The notes under the pieces are model-generated. The model searched no databases and had not been told where the DNA came from. It worked only from the letters and a program-made list of their open reading frames with translations. A stretch of DNA of 64,000 nt from Streptomyces sp. MspMP-M5 (GTDB lineage Bacteria > Actinomycetota > Actinomycetes > Streptomycetales > Streptomycetaceae), in contig NZ_KB891902.1 in assembly GCF_000373585.1 (NCBI RefSeq), positions 18,307 to 82,306 of the forward strand, read 5' to 3'. Positions within the stretch are counted from its first letter, which is position 1. Every line of letters begins with the position of its first letter. Positions 51,057 through 59,166 of the stretch are shown in pieces. The translations under genes and the position numbers were made by a program.

Positions 51057-52424
51057 ATGTCAGAGGTGAGCGGGGCGTTAATAGGCGGCCGGTACCGGCT
51101 TCTGGAGCTGATCGGCCGGGGCGGTATGGGCCGTGTATGGAGGGGCCGCGACGAGACGCTGGGCCGGGAAGTCGCAGTCAAGCAGGTCACGCTTCCACAG
51201 GGCGTGAGCGACGAGGACCGGGACGTCCTGCTCCGGCGCGTGATGCGCGAGGCGCGGGCTGCCGCGCGGCTCAACCACCCGGGGATCATCACCGTGCATG
51301 ACGTGGTCGAGCACGAGGGGGCACCCGTGATCGTCATGGAGTACGCAACGGGCATGTCCCTTGCCGCCGCCGTGGAGCACGACGGACACCTGCGGATTCG
51401 GCGGGTCGCGGCGATCGGCGCCCTGATGCTGAAGGCGCTCGGACAGGCACACGCTGCGGGCATCGTCCACCGTGACCTCAAGCCCGACAACGTTCTGCTG
51501 ATGGACGACCGGGTGATCATCACGGACTTCGGCATCGCGCACATGTCGGACGCCACGATGGCACTCACCCACTCCGGAACCCTCATCGGCACCCCTGCCT
51601 ATATGGCCCCCGAACAATTGGAGGGCCGTCCGCCGACGCCCGCCACCGATCTCTGGTCGCTGGGCGCCACCCTGTACACCGCCGTCGAGGGTCAACCGCC
51701 GTTCGCCGCCGAGACGTTCACCGCCTTGTGTATCGCCATCGTCACGCAGGAGCTGCGGACGCCGGAGCGGGCCGGGCCGTTGGCGCCGGTGTTGACAGCC
51801 CTGTTGGCCAAGGATCCGTCCCAACGGGCCACCGCCGAACAGGCGTTGGCCGCGCTGGATGCCGTCGCGAGGGGTGCCGAGGCGACCCGGGTTTCCTTGC
51901 CGCAGACTCCGGTGCCGACGGCAGTCGTGCCGCCGGGGCAAGGACCGGTGCCACCGGGTTTCGGTGCGCCACCGGTGCCGTTCGCCCCACCACAGCCTCT
52001 CGTCGCGCCATCGCCCGGTGCCGTTGCCGGGGCTCCGGCACCCGTCCGCGGGCCGCAGCTGTCCACGGCCCTTCTGGTGCGAGCCGTGGGCTGCTTTGCC
52101 CTGGTCTGGGTCGGTGCCCTCGTCCTGTGGGATCACGAGATCAGGCCGTTCTGGCACGGCATTCCACGGGAGTTGCTCATCACCGGGGTAGCTGCGGTGG
52201 CGGCCCTGGTCAACACGGCGATTCGCCCCAAACGGCCGGCCGCTCCCGTGTGGCTGCTGTTCGTCGCGGCGAATTTCGTTCTCCTCTTCGGGGTGAACGT
52301 CATCTTCCCGGTCTGGGCATGGATGGGAATCATCGTCAACGCGCTGCTCCTGGGCTCCTGTTGCTGGGGCCTGTGGTGGTTGATGCAGGGCAGGCTGCGG
52401 GTGCAGGGCAGGCGGAATCGATGA
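51057..52424 (+). CDS. Membrane Ser/Thr protein kinase
   Basis: The 455-residue protein has a complete kinase domain (IGRGGMGRVWRGRD, VAVKQ, HRDLKPDNVLL, ITDFGIAHM, GTPAYMAPEQLEG), a Pro-rich linker at about 280-335, then three or four C-terminal membrane helices (for example FALVWVGALVLWD and FVLLFGVNVIFPVWAWMG). Unlike the kinase at 32653 it has no extracellular sensor, resembling 2TM-domain-type anchors. It starts 10 bp after the AraC stop. Confidence 0.9.
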   Translation: MSEVSGALIGGRYRLLELIGRGGMGRVWRGRDETLGREVAVKQVTLPQGVSDEDRDVLLRRVMREARAAARLNHPGIITVHDVVEHEGAPVIVMEYATGMSLAAAVEHDGHLRIRRVAAIGALMLKALGQAHAAGIVHRDLKPDNVLLMDDRVIITDFGIAHMSDATMALTHSGTLIGTPAYMAPEQLEGRPPTPATDLWSLGATLYTAVEGQPPFAAETFTALCIAIVTQELRTPERAGPLAPVLTALLAKDPSQRATAEQALAALDAVARGAEATRVSLPQTPVPTAVVPPGQGPVPPGFGAPPVPFAPPQPLVAPSPGAVAGAPAPVRGPQLSTALLVRAVGCFALVWVGALVLWDHEIRPFWHGIPRELLITGVAAVAALVNTAIRPKRPAAPVWLLFVAANFVLLFGVNVIFPVWAWMGIIVNALLLGSCCWGLWWLMQGRLRVQGRRNR

Positions 52425-52683
52425 CCCACGTGGACGACGGTCCCGTCTCCGCCGACTCTGGGGTGTGGTCACGGGCTACGGGGCCGGCCCGGGCTACGGG
52501 GTGCGCTGCCGGCGCGTGACGAGCACGAGCGCGCGGTGCCTGGGCGGCGCCCTGGCTTTTTTGTGACCGACCTCGACGGGGCCATGGTCGGCATGATCAC
52601 GCTCGATCGGCGCGATGCGGAGCGTCCGGGTCATGTCCGTCCGGGGGCAGGGGAGGCCGAGCTCGGCTCCCAGGGCAATGCGC

Positions 52684-53106
52684 CTAGTGCGCCGCCAGCC
52701 TCTCCACCAGCCCGATCGCGCGCGCCAGCAGCTCCCGCTCGTCCCCGGTCAATTCCGCCTCAATCGCGCGCGCAAGCCAATCCGCCCTGCGCCCCCGCTC
52801 CTCCTCCAGTAGGGCCTGTCCCGCAGAGGAGAGCTCGACCAGGCTCTTGCGGCCGTCGGTCGGATGCGCCCGGCGCGTGATCAGGCCCTGCTCCATGAGC
52901 AGCCCAACGGCTCGGGCCATGGACTGCGGGCGCACGCGCTGATCGGCCGCCAGTTCGCTGGTCGTCATCGCGCCGCTGCGGTCCAGCGCGCCGAGGACGG
53001 CCACCTGGCCGTGCGGCATCTGGTCCTCGAGCTTCACGCGCCGCGTGAGCTTTCCCATCGAGGTGCGCAGTTCGGCCGCCACAGCGGCGGATTCCGGAAG
53101 GGGCAT
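52684..53106 (-). CDS. MarR-family transcriptional regulator
   Basis: The 140-residue winged-helix protein contains QMPHGQVAVLGALDRSGAMT, AADQRVRPQSMARAVGLLME and RRAHPTDGRKSLVELSSAGQ. No ribosome site precedes the ATG, but TAAAAT lies about 10 bp upstream, so the mRNA may be leaderless. It is divergent from the enolase gene across a 13-bp repeat array and probably controls both. Confidence 0.9.
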   Translation of the reverse strand: MPLPESAAVAAELRTSMGKLTRRVKLEDQMPHGQVAVLGALDRSGAMTTSELAADQRVRPQSMARAVGLLMEQGLITRRAHPTDGRKSLVELSSAGQALLEEERGRRADWLARAIEAELTGDERELLARAIGLVERLAAH

Positions 53107-53128
53107 ACCGAATTTTAACGCAGCGTAG

Positions 53129-53206
53129 CTGCACAGCAGAACTGCACAACAGAACTGCACAGCAGGACTGAGCAGCAGAACTGAACAGCACATCTGTGCA
53201 GCATTG
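53129..53206. repeat. 13-bp tandem array, six copies, in the MarR/enolase promoter
   Basis: Units of the type CTGCACAGCAGAA start at 53129, 53142, 53155, 53168, 53181 and 53194; the first four are nearly identical and the last two diverge. They fill the divergent promoter. Confidence 0.85.
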
Positions 53207-53289
53207 CTGTAGAGTTTTCTGCGCCGGGTTCAGCGCCACCGTCGCCGCAGCCGGACCCCGGCACGCATGCGACAACGGGAAGGGCTCCC

Positions 53290-54567
53290 ATGACCGCCAT
53301 CACCTCCGTCACCGGCCGCCGCGTCCTCGACAGCAGGGGCAACCCCACCGTCGAAGTGGACGTGGAACTGGCGGACGGATCCATCGGCCGGGCCGCAGTC
53401 CCCTCCGGCGCTTCGACCGGCGCCCGCGAGGCCGTCGAACTCCGCGACGGCGACCCGGCCCGCTGGCACGGCAAGGGCGTCGACCAGGCGGTACGCCACG
53501 TCAACACGGAGCTCGCAGCCGCCGTCCTCGGCCGCGAGGCCGAGGACCAGGCCGGCCTCGACGCCGCCCTCGTCGCCACGGACGGCACCCCCACCAAGTC
53601 CAGGCTCGGCGCCAACGCGATCCTCGGGGTCTCCCTGGCCACCGCCAAGGCCGCAGCCGCCGCCCACCGCCTGCCGCTCTACCGCTACCTCGGCGGCTCC
53701 GACGCCCGACTGCTGCCCGTACCGATGATGAACATCGTCAACGGGGGCGCGCACGCCGACAATCCGCTGGACTTCCAGGAGTTCATGATCGCCCCGATCG
53801 GCGCGGAGAGCTTCGCCGAGGCCGTGCGGATGGGGTCCGAGATCTTCCACACCCTGCGCCGCGACCTCCTCGCCGCCGGGCACTCCACAGGCGTGGGCGA
53901 CGAGGGCGGCTTCGCACCCGCCCTGCGCACCGCCGAAGAGGCCCTGGACTTCGTCGTCGCCGCCGTCGAGCGCACGGGCTACCGGCCGGGCACGGACATC
54001 GGCCTGGTCATGGACCCGGCGTCGTCCGAGTTCTTCCGCGAAGGCGTCTATGACTACACCGGGGAAGGAGTGCGGCGCACACCCGCCGAACACGCCGACT
54101 ACCTGGTCAAGTTGATCGACTCCTACCCCATCGTGTCGATCGAGGACCCGATGGCCGAGGACGACCTGCCGGGATGGCGGGACCTGACCGCACGGGTCGG
54201 TGCGCGCTGCCAGCTCACCGGTGACGACGTGTTCTGCACCAATGAGACCCTCCTGCGCGAGGGCATCGACTCCGGCGTCGCCAACTCGGTCCTGGTGAAG
54301 GTCAATCAGATCGGCACCCTGACGGAGTCCCTGGCCACCGTCAACGCCGCCCACCGGGCGGGCTACACCGTCGTCATGTCGCACCGCTCGGGAGAGACGG
54401 AGGACACCACGATCGCGGACCTGGCGGTGGCCACGGGCTGCGGCCAGATCAAGACCGGATCACTGTCCCGCTCCGACCGCACCGCCAAGTACAACCAACT
54501 TATCCGTATCGAGGAGCAGTTGGGTGACGGCGCCCAGTACGCGGGCGCGGAAGCGCTCCGCCGTTAG
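53290..54567 (+). CDS. eno: Enolase
   Basis: The 425-residue enzyme converts 2-phosphoglycerate to phosphoenolpyruvate. Visible are RRVLDSRGNPTVEVDVEL, PSGASTGAREAVELRDGD, PVPMMNIVNGGAHADNPLDF, the Lys in VLVKVNQIGTLTE and SHRSGETEDTTIADLAVA. Length is normal. The setting beside a MarR regulator, away from glycolytic genes, suggests a second, accessory copy; that cannot be checked from the window alone. Confidence 0.95.
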   Translation: MTAITSVTGRRVLDSRGNPTVEVDVELADGSIGRAAVPSGASTGAREAVELRDGDPARWHGKGVDQAVRHVNTELAAAVLGREAEDQAGLDAALVATDGTPTKSRLGANAILGVSLATAKAAAAAHRLPLYRYLGGSDARLLPVPMMNIVNGGAHADNPLDFQEFMIAPIGAESFAEAVRMGSEIFHTLRRDLLAAGHSTGVGDEGGFAPALRTAEEALDFVVAAVERTGYRPGTDIGLVMDPASSEFFREGVYDYTGEGVRRTPAEHADYLVKLIDSYPIVSIEDPMAEDDLPGWRDLTARVGARCQLTGDDVFCTNETLLREGIDSGVANSVLVKVNQIGTLTESLATVNAAHRAGYTVVMSHRSGETEDTTIADLAVATGCGQIKTGSLSRSDRTAKYNQLIRIEEQLGDGAQYAGAEALRR

Positions 54568-54600
54568 GGCCGTACGGCGGATCATGCCGACGTGACTTGA

Positions 54601-54630
54601 GTCCGGTCCGGTCCGGTCCGGTCCGGTGCG
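54601..54630. repeat. 5-bp tandem repeat GTCCG
   Basis: Five exact copies plus a variant lie 33 bp after the enolase stop, in the gap before the DUF6230 gene. The rest of that gap shows nothing definite. Confidence 0.75.
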
Positions 54631-54753
54631 GTGCAGGGCGGAGAAGCCGCAAGCCGGGCGCACGCGCTTCGCGCGCCCCCGTGCGCTTCGGGTAGCCCTT
54701 GTGGGCCTCCGCGCGCCGGGTCGGCAAGGGCGACTGGGGCTGTTGCTCAATAG

Positions 54754-55350
54754 TTGAATGAAGCCGTGGTGGAAGATGCGCGCAGTGCGGGAAGGCCGGA
54801 TCACCAGCTCAGTCGGCGGCGGTTGGCCGCCGCCTCGGCCATAGCGCTGGCGGGTGCGGGCGGGTTGCTGCTGTGCCTGGCCCATGGCGTGTTGGCGGTG
54901 TCCGTGGCGGGCTCGGGCAGTGCGTTCAAGGTGTCCGGTGAGCAACTGGAGGGCGACGGGGTCACGGAGGTGACCGATTCCGTGGCGGAGCAGGACGGAA
55001 CCCGGCACGCGGTGGCGGTGGTCAGCGCCGAACGGGCGTCGGTGCGGGGGCTGTGCGCCAGCCTGCTGGTGCCCACACCGTTCGGTTCCTTCACCCTGCG
55101 GGGTGCTGCGGGACGCACCGTCCCGGTTGAGGCCAGGGGGTTGATGGTCAATACCGACCGGGTCAGCGGCACCGACGCCACCTTCACCGGATTGCGGGTG
55201 GGGCTCCTTTCGAAGGGCGGCATGGGTGTCCGGGCCGGCCATGTGGCGGTGACCCGGAACCGGTTCACCTCCTCGCTCGCCACGGCGGGAAGCTTCCGGG
55301 TGCGCGATGTGGAGGTCACCGTCAAGCCCGGCCGGGCGGAATGCTACTGA
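54754..55350 (+). CDS. DUF6230-family protein
   Basis: About 198 residues with an N-terminal hydrophobic segment (ALAGAGGLLLCLAHGVLAVSV) followed by a beta-rich domain (SGSAFKVSGEQLEGDGVTEV, VSAERASVRGLCASLLVPTP). This matches the DUF6230 proteins that precede DUF6114 genes in Streptomyces. The start is uncertain: TTG 54754 or GTG 54766. The 3' end overlaps the next gene by 10 bp. Confidence 0.75.
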   Translation: MNEAVVEDARSAGRPDHQLSRRRLAAASAIALAGAGGLLLCLAHGVLAVSVAGSGSAFKVSGEQLEGDGVTEVTDSVAEQDGTRHAVAVVSAERASVRGLCASLLVPTPFGSFTLRGAAGRTVPVEARGLMVNTDRVSGTDATFTGLRVGLLSKGGMGVRAGHVAVTRNRFTSSLATAGSFRVRDVEVTVKPGRAECY

Positions 55351-55745
55351 TGCGGCCGTGTGACCGGGCGTGGCGGCGTGGCCGCCCGTGGGGCGCTGCC
55401 GTGCTCGCCGCGCTGGGGTCGGCGGAGATGCTGCTGTTGCCGTTCTCCGGTGGTCCGGCGACGGTGACGGTGGCCGGGATTGTCGGCGGCGCGGGGTTCT
55501 CCACCAGCGTGCCGCTGCTGGCGGCCTCCCTGATGCTGCTCACGCATCCGCAGCTCCACACGCCGGTGGGGCTGGTGGTGCTGGCGCTCGCGCTGGTCGC
55601 CCTGGTGACCTGCAATGTGGGAGGTCTGCTGGTGGGCAGCGTGCTGGCCGGCGCCGGCGGCGTGTGGGGGTTTGCCTGGCTTCCGCCCACTGCCCCCGGC
55701 CCGGACCCGGACCCGGCCCCGGACCCGGACCGGGAGTGTGCGTGA
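55341..55745 (+). CDS. DUF6114 membrane protein
   Basis: The 134-residue protein has about four membrane helices (AAVLAALGSAEMLLLPFSGG, TVTVAGIVGGAGFSTSVPLL, PVGLVVLALALVALVTCNV) and a Pro/Asp C-terminal run of about 15 residues. It is the usual partner of DUF6230. Function unknown. Both neighbours overlap it. Confidence 0.8.
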   Translation: MLLMRPCDRAWRRGRPWGAAVLAALGSAEMLLLPFSGGPATVTVAGIVGGAGFSTSVPLLAASLMLLTHPQLHTPVGLVVLALALVALVTCNVGGLLVGSVLAGAGGVWGFAWLPPTAPGPDPDPAPDPDRECA

Positions 55746-56233
55746 AGGGGGTCGGGTGGGCGGTCGCGGTCCTGATCAGCGGTGCAGTCGTGTCGGGGTC
55801 GGGGTCGGGGCCGGCGTTGAGGTCGGGGCCGGCCCCGGCGGTCGGCCAGTCCCTGGCGTCCGCGCCGCTGACGGTACGAGCCCGGAGCGTCAGTGCCAGG
55901 TCCACCCAGTGCGTCCGGCGTTCGGACGGCCGGCGCGCGCTGCTGCACTGCCGGTTCGACCGCCTGGCGCTGACCGGGGTGCAGGTCACCGTGCGTACCT
56001 CGGACGGGAAGGAGCGCGTGGAGTGCGCCCAGGCCGAACTCCCGGGGGCCGCCGAGGTGGATCTGGCGGCCGTCAGCGGTCGGCTCTTCGGCGTGCTGCC
56101 GGTGCGGTGGGACGCCGCGCTCCCGGTGCCGGCCGCCGTCGCTCCGCCGCTCACGCTGACCGACGTGACGGCCACCGCCGATGGCTTCTCCCTACCGGGC
56201 GGACGGCTCCGGGATGTCGTAGAGCACCGGTGA
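55742..56233 (+). CDS. Putative secreted protein of the DUF6230/DUF6114 cassette
   Basis: GTG overlaps the previous stop (GTGA). The 163 residues have a hydrophobic N-terminus (GWAVAVLISGAVVSGSG) like a signal peptide and a mature part with Cys in STQCVRRS, LLHCRFD and VECAQAE, followed by PPLTLTDVTATADGFSL. Family not recognised; probably acts outside with the two membrane proteins. Confidence 0.65.
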   Translation: MKGVGWAVAVLISGAVVSGSGSGPALRSGPAPAVGQSLASAPLTVRARSVSARSTQCVRRSDGRRALLHCRFDRLALTGVQVTVRTSDGKERVECAQAELPGAAEVDLAAVSGRLFGVLPVRWDAALPVPAAVAPPLTLTDVTATADGFSLPGGRLRDVVEHR

Positions 56234-56238
56234 GACCG

Positions 56239-57054
56239 TCACTGTGCCTCGGGCACCGCGCCGAACCGCCGCTTGCGGGCGGCGAACGCCTGGATGAGGA
56301 GGCGGAGTTGGTCGCCGGTGAAGTCGGGCCAGAGGGTTTCCACGAAGAAGATCTCCGCATAGGCCGACTGCCACAGCAGGAAGTTGGAGATCCGTTGCTC
56401 TCCCGAAGTACGAACGAGCATGTCCACGTCGGGCAGGTCGGGCAGCAGCAGGTACCGGGCGAAAACCTGCTCGTCGATGGCATCCGGTTCCAGCCGTCCG
56501 GCCAGTGTGGCGCGGGACAGTGCCGCAGCCGCCTTCGCGATTTCGGCCCGGCCGCCGTAGTTGAGGCAGAAGACGACGGTCATGGACCGGCCGTGCCGGG
56601 TCCGCAGCTCCGCCTCTCCCAGCGCCTCGACCACGTGGGGTGCCAGCCCTTCCTGTGCACCGCACCATCTCAAGCGAAGGCCGCGTTCGGTGTAGTCGGC
56701 GAAGGAGCGGATGCTGTCGGCAGCCAGTTGCATCAAAGCCACCACTTCGCTCTGGGGCCGGCGCCAGTTCTCGGTGGAGAAGACGAAGAGCGACAGATGG
56801 CCGATGCTCTCCTCAAGTGCCGCGTCCAGCACCGACCGCACCGCGCGCACTCCCGCCTCGTGACCTTTGATCCGGGGCAGCCCGCGGGCGGTGGCCCACC
56901 GTCCGTTGCCGTCCATGATGATGGCGATATGCCGGGGGCGACCGTCCCGGGCCGGGGGGCACGAGGCGATCCCCCGACCGCCCTCGGCCCGCGCGTCGAC
57001 ACCGCGAAGCAGCCATGCCGCGGCGGATATCCGCCAGTTCGAGAGCCTGGACAT
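56239..57054 (-). CDS. Isoprenyl transferase (cis-prenyltransferase, UppS family)
   Basis: The 271-residue enzyme has the diphosphate-binding HIAIIMDGNGRWA, FSTENWRRP and the C-terminal LVRTSGEQRISNFLLWQSAY, all hallmarks of cis-prenyltransferases that build Z-polyprenyl diphosphates from IPP. AGGGGGT precedes the ATG. A divergent PAP2-like membrane gene starts 96 bp away, so the two may act on the same lipid. Confidence 0.93.
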   Translation of the reverse strand: MSRLSNWRISAAAWLLRGVDARAEGGRGIASCPPARDGRPRHIAIIMDGNGRWATARGLPRIKGHEAGVRAVRSVLDAALEESIGHLSLFVFSTENWRRPQSEVVALMQLAADSIRSFADYTERGLRLRWCGAQEGLAPHVVEALGEAELRTRHGRSMTVVFCLNYGGRAEIAKAAAALSRATLAGRLEPDAIDEQVFARYLLLPDLPDVDMLVRTSGEQRISNFLLWQSAYAEIFFVETLWPDFTGDQLRLLIQAFAARKRRFGAVPEAQ

Positions 57055-57150
57055 CGGCTACCCCCTGACCGCGCAACTGTGTGGAGCGTTACCTGGAGGG
57101 TGGAACGCGCATGCCCCAAACCATCCGGTTGGGCGAATCGGTGGTGAGGT

Positions 57151-57744
57151 GTGGCAGAGCAGCGCATGCGCACTGGTAATGCGCCCGATCGGCTGGCCCG
57201 TTGGACGGGCAGGCTGTTCGCGCCCCCTGTGCTGCCGGTGGCAGCCGGTTGCGCACTCAGCTGGCGGGCGGCCTCGCCCGGGTGGGGAATCACCGCCGCC
57301 GGATGCGCGGCGCTGGCAGCGATGGCCATCGGCCTGGGGGTGCGCCGGGGCTGGTGGTCGGACTGGGAGCTGAGCCGCCGGGCCGAACGTCCGTTGCCGC
57401 TCGCCTTGGCCACGGCCGGTGCCCTGGTGGTGTGGCTGGCCAGTTGGTGGCTCGGTGCCCCGCGTGAACTGCTCGTGCCGGCGGCGCTCGCCCCGCTGGG
57501 CGGCGCGGCGTTCATGCTGTGCACCCGCCGGGGCAAGGTTTCGCTGCACACCAGCGCCGCGGCGGGCGGGGTCGCCCTGCTCTCGATCGAGGTGAGCGGG
57601 TGGTGTGCGGTTGTCGGGGTCCCCCTGTTGGCGCTCGTCGCCTGGTCGCGGGTGCGGATCGGAGCGCATACCGGGCGTCAGGTGTGGGCGGGCGGGGCGT
57701 TGGGCGCCGGGCTCACTGCCGTGGTGCTGTGGCTGGCCAGGTGA
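57151..57744 (+). CDS. PAP2-like membrane protein with altered catalytic motifs
   Basis: The 197-residue protein has about five membrane helices. Degenerate PAP2 motifs are visible: RRAERPLPLAL for KX6RP, KVSLHTSAAAG for PSGH, and SRVRIGAHTGRQVW for SRX5HX3D, where Gln replaces the Asp. Normal PAP2 enzymes dephosphorylate lipid phosphates such as polyprenyl diphosphate. Loss of the Asp may mean altered activity or a binding role. Confidence 0.7.
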   Translation: MAEQRMRTGNAPDRLARWTGRLFAPPVLPVAAGCALSWRAASPGWGITAAGCAALAAMAIGLGVRRGWWSDWELSRRAERPLPLALATAGALVVWLASWWLGAPRELLVPAALAPLGGAAFMLCTRRGKVSLHTSAAAGGVALLSIEVSGWCAVVGVPLLALVAWSRVRIGAHTGRQVWAGGALGAGLTAVVLWLAR

Positions 57745-57746
57745 AT

Positions 57747-57930
57747 CAGCAGTTGGGCGCCCGCATCCACGCCCGCACCACCGTCACCTCGCTCCACCCG
57801 CGGCCGGGCGGCAGATGGCGCACCATACGGTGCGGTCGGCCGCGTTGATCCCCCGTCGGGGCGAGAAGCTCGACGCCGACCAGGTCGTACTGGCCGCCGG
57901 CGCCTGGGGCACGGTGGAGCTCCTCCTCCA
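57747..57930 (+). pseudogene. GMC-type (cholesterol-oxidase-like) oxidoreductase remnant
   Basis: Directly after the PAP2 stop, one frame reads ARIHARTTVTSLHPRPGGRW and, after a frame change, LDADQVVLAAGAWGTVELL, pieces of the FAD-domain of GMC oxidoreductases. Nothing else of that gene remains. Confidence 0.55.
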
Positions 57931-58072
57931 TCGTCGGCAGCCAGGCCACCGCCGCGTCCACCTCCGCGTCCACTTCCGCGACGAAGTACCGGTGCTCCCG
58001 CAGCACCACCCGCTGCACCAACTCGTCCTTGTTGCCGACGCGTCGGTAGACCGTGACCCGCCGGGCCACTCC
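57905..58072 (-). pseudogene. TetR-family regulator remnant
   Basis: The minus strand reads VARRVTVYRRVGNKDELVQR and VVLREHRYFVAEVDAEVDAA, the second half of a TetR HTH and its first linker helix. The rest is missing on both sides. It abuts the GMC remnant. The remaining gap to 58410 holds only a hexamer repeat and the rhodanese promoter. Confidence 0.6.
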
Positions 58073-58253
58073 ATACGGCCACTGCAGCCACTGGCTCATC
58101 GACCTGAACTCCTGAACTCCCCATGGTTGCTGGGCCACACGCTGACTGACGGCGCGCTGCCGAACGCGACATGGCCTGATGCGAAGTCCCCACGACGAGG
58201 CGTGTATCGAGGTGGAACAGGCCGCCGCCGGTCGGCCTCGTAACGCTGCCATC

Positions 58254-58289
58254 GGATGCGGATGCGGATGCGGATGCGGATGCGGATGC
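58254..58289. repeat. Hexanucleotide repeat GGATGC, six copies
   Basis: Six exact copies lie about 60 bp before the possible metalloregulator box upstream of the rhodanese gene. Confidence 0.85.
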
Positions 58290-58350
58290 GGCCCTCTGTC
58301 TCCCGGCCCTCGGCGCGCCCATCTCCGCATGGTCAGGCAGTGCTGCAGAA

Positions 58351-58366
58351 ATACCCCCAGCGGTAC
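58351..58366. promoter_or_regulatory. Possible CsoR/CstR-type operator
   Basis: ATACCCCC-AGC-GGTAC resembles the pseudo-palindromes bound by CsoR-family repressors, which in several bacteria (CstR) control rhodanese genes. A second G-run (GGGGGGTA) follows at 58375. No CsoR gene is in the window. Confidence 0.4.
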
Positions 58367-58410
58367 CCTGTCGAAGGGGGGTAACCCACGAAGAGCAAAG
58401 GAAAATCCCT

Positions 58411-59070
58411 GTGGCACCCACTACCGCTCTCACCGCCGCCCAGGCCCACGCCCGCCTGCACGAGCTGACCGTCATCGACGTCCGCACCCCCGGCGAATAC
58501 GCCTCCGGCCATCTGCCCGGCGCACACAACGTCCCCTTGGACCACCTCGACGTAGCCCTTCCGGCCCTGAAGGCCGCCGCCGGCCGTGGCGACCTCCTCC
58601 TCGTATGCTCTTCCGGCGTCCGCTCCGGCCAGGCCCGTGAGCGCCTGGCCGAGCACGGCATCGCCGCCGCCGGCCTGACCGGCGGCACCACCGCCTGGAC
58701 GCAGCTCGGCCACGATGTCCAGCGCGCCGCCGGCTCTCGTGCCGTGTGGGCGATGGAGCGACAGGTCCGCCTCGCCGCCGGCTCCCTCGTGCTGACCGGA
58801 CTGCTGGCCGGTCGGTGCTGGCCCAAGGCCCGCCTGCTGTCCGCGGGCATCGCCGGCGGCCTGGTCTTCTCCGCCCTCACCGACACCTGCGGCATGGCCA
58901 AGATCCTCGCCAAGCTCCCCCACAACCAGCCCAAGGCCACGGACGACCTCGACGCCACTCTCGCCGCTCTGACCAATCCAGCAGGCGGTCACACGGGTGG
59001 CCCGGCCGGATCAGAGCACCGCGGAGGTGCCCCGGATTTGCCTTCGAGCGGACTCCAGCATTCACACTGA
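58411..59070 (+). CDS. Rhodanese-domain protein fused to DUF2892-like membrane domain
   Basis: Residues about 5-105 form a rhodanese domain (VIDVRTPGEYASGHLPGAHN) with active-site Cys in VCSSGVRSGQA. Residues about 118-165 form a DUF2892-like two-helix segment (RQVRLAAGSLVLTGLLAG). It should move persulfide sulfur at the membrane. AAGGAA precedes the GTG. The tail after about 180 looks unstructured. Confidence 0.88.
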   Translation: MAPTTALTAAQAHARLHELTVIDVRTPGEYASGHLPGAHNVPLDHLDVALPALKAAAGRGDLLLVCSSGVRSGQARERLAEHGIAAAGLTGGTTAWTQLGHDVQRAAGSRAVWAMERQVRLAAGSLVLTGLLAGRCWPKARLLSAGIAGGLVFSALTDTCGMAKILAKLPHNQPKATDDLDATLAALTNPAGGHTGGPAGSEHRGGAPDLPSSGLQHSH

Positions 59071-59143
59071 CCACGACGGGTCTGCCTCATCCCGACGGGT
59101 CCGTTTGATCACGAAGGGTCCGCCTGATCACGACGGATCCGTG
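59068..59143 (+). repeat. 19-bp tandem array, four copies
   Basis: Units of the type TGATCACGACGGGTCCGCC start at 59068, 59087, 59106 and 59125. The first begins in the rhodanese stop codon and the last ends just before the next possible ATG (59146). Confidence 0.85.
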
Positions 59144-59166
59144 CCATGGACGGAAGGCGACAGCAG

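Noticed and set aside
58254..58289. Short regular repeat taken as a possible CRISPR or origin iteron
   Set aside because: Six-base units with no spacers and no replication or Cas genes; a simple-sequence repeat.
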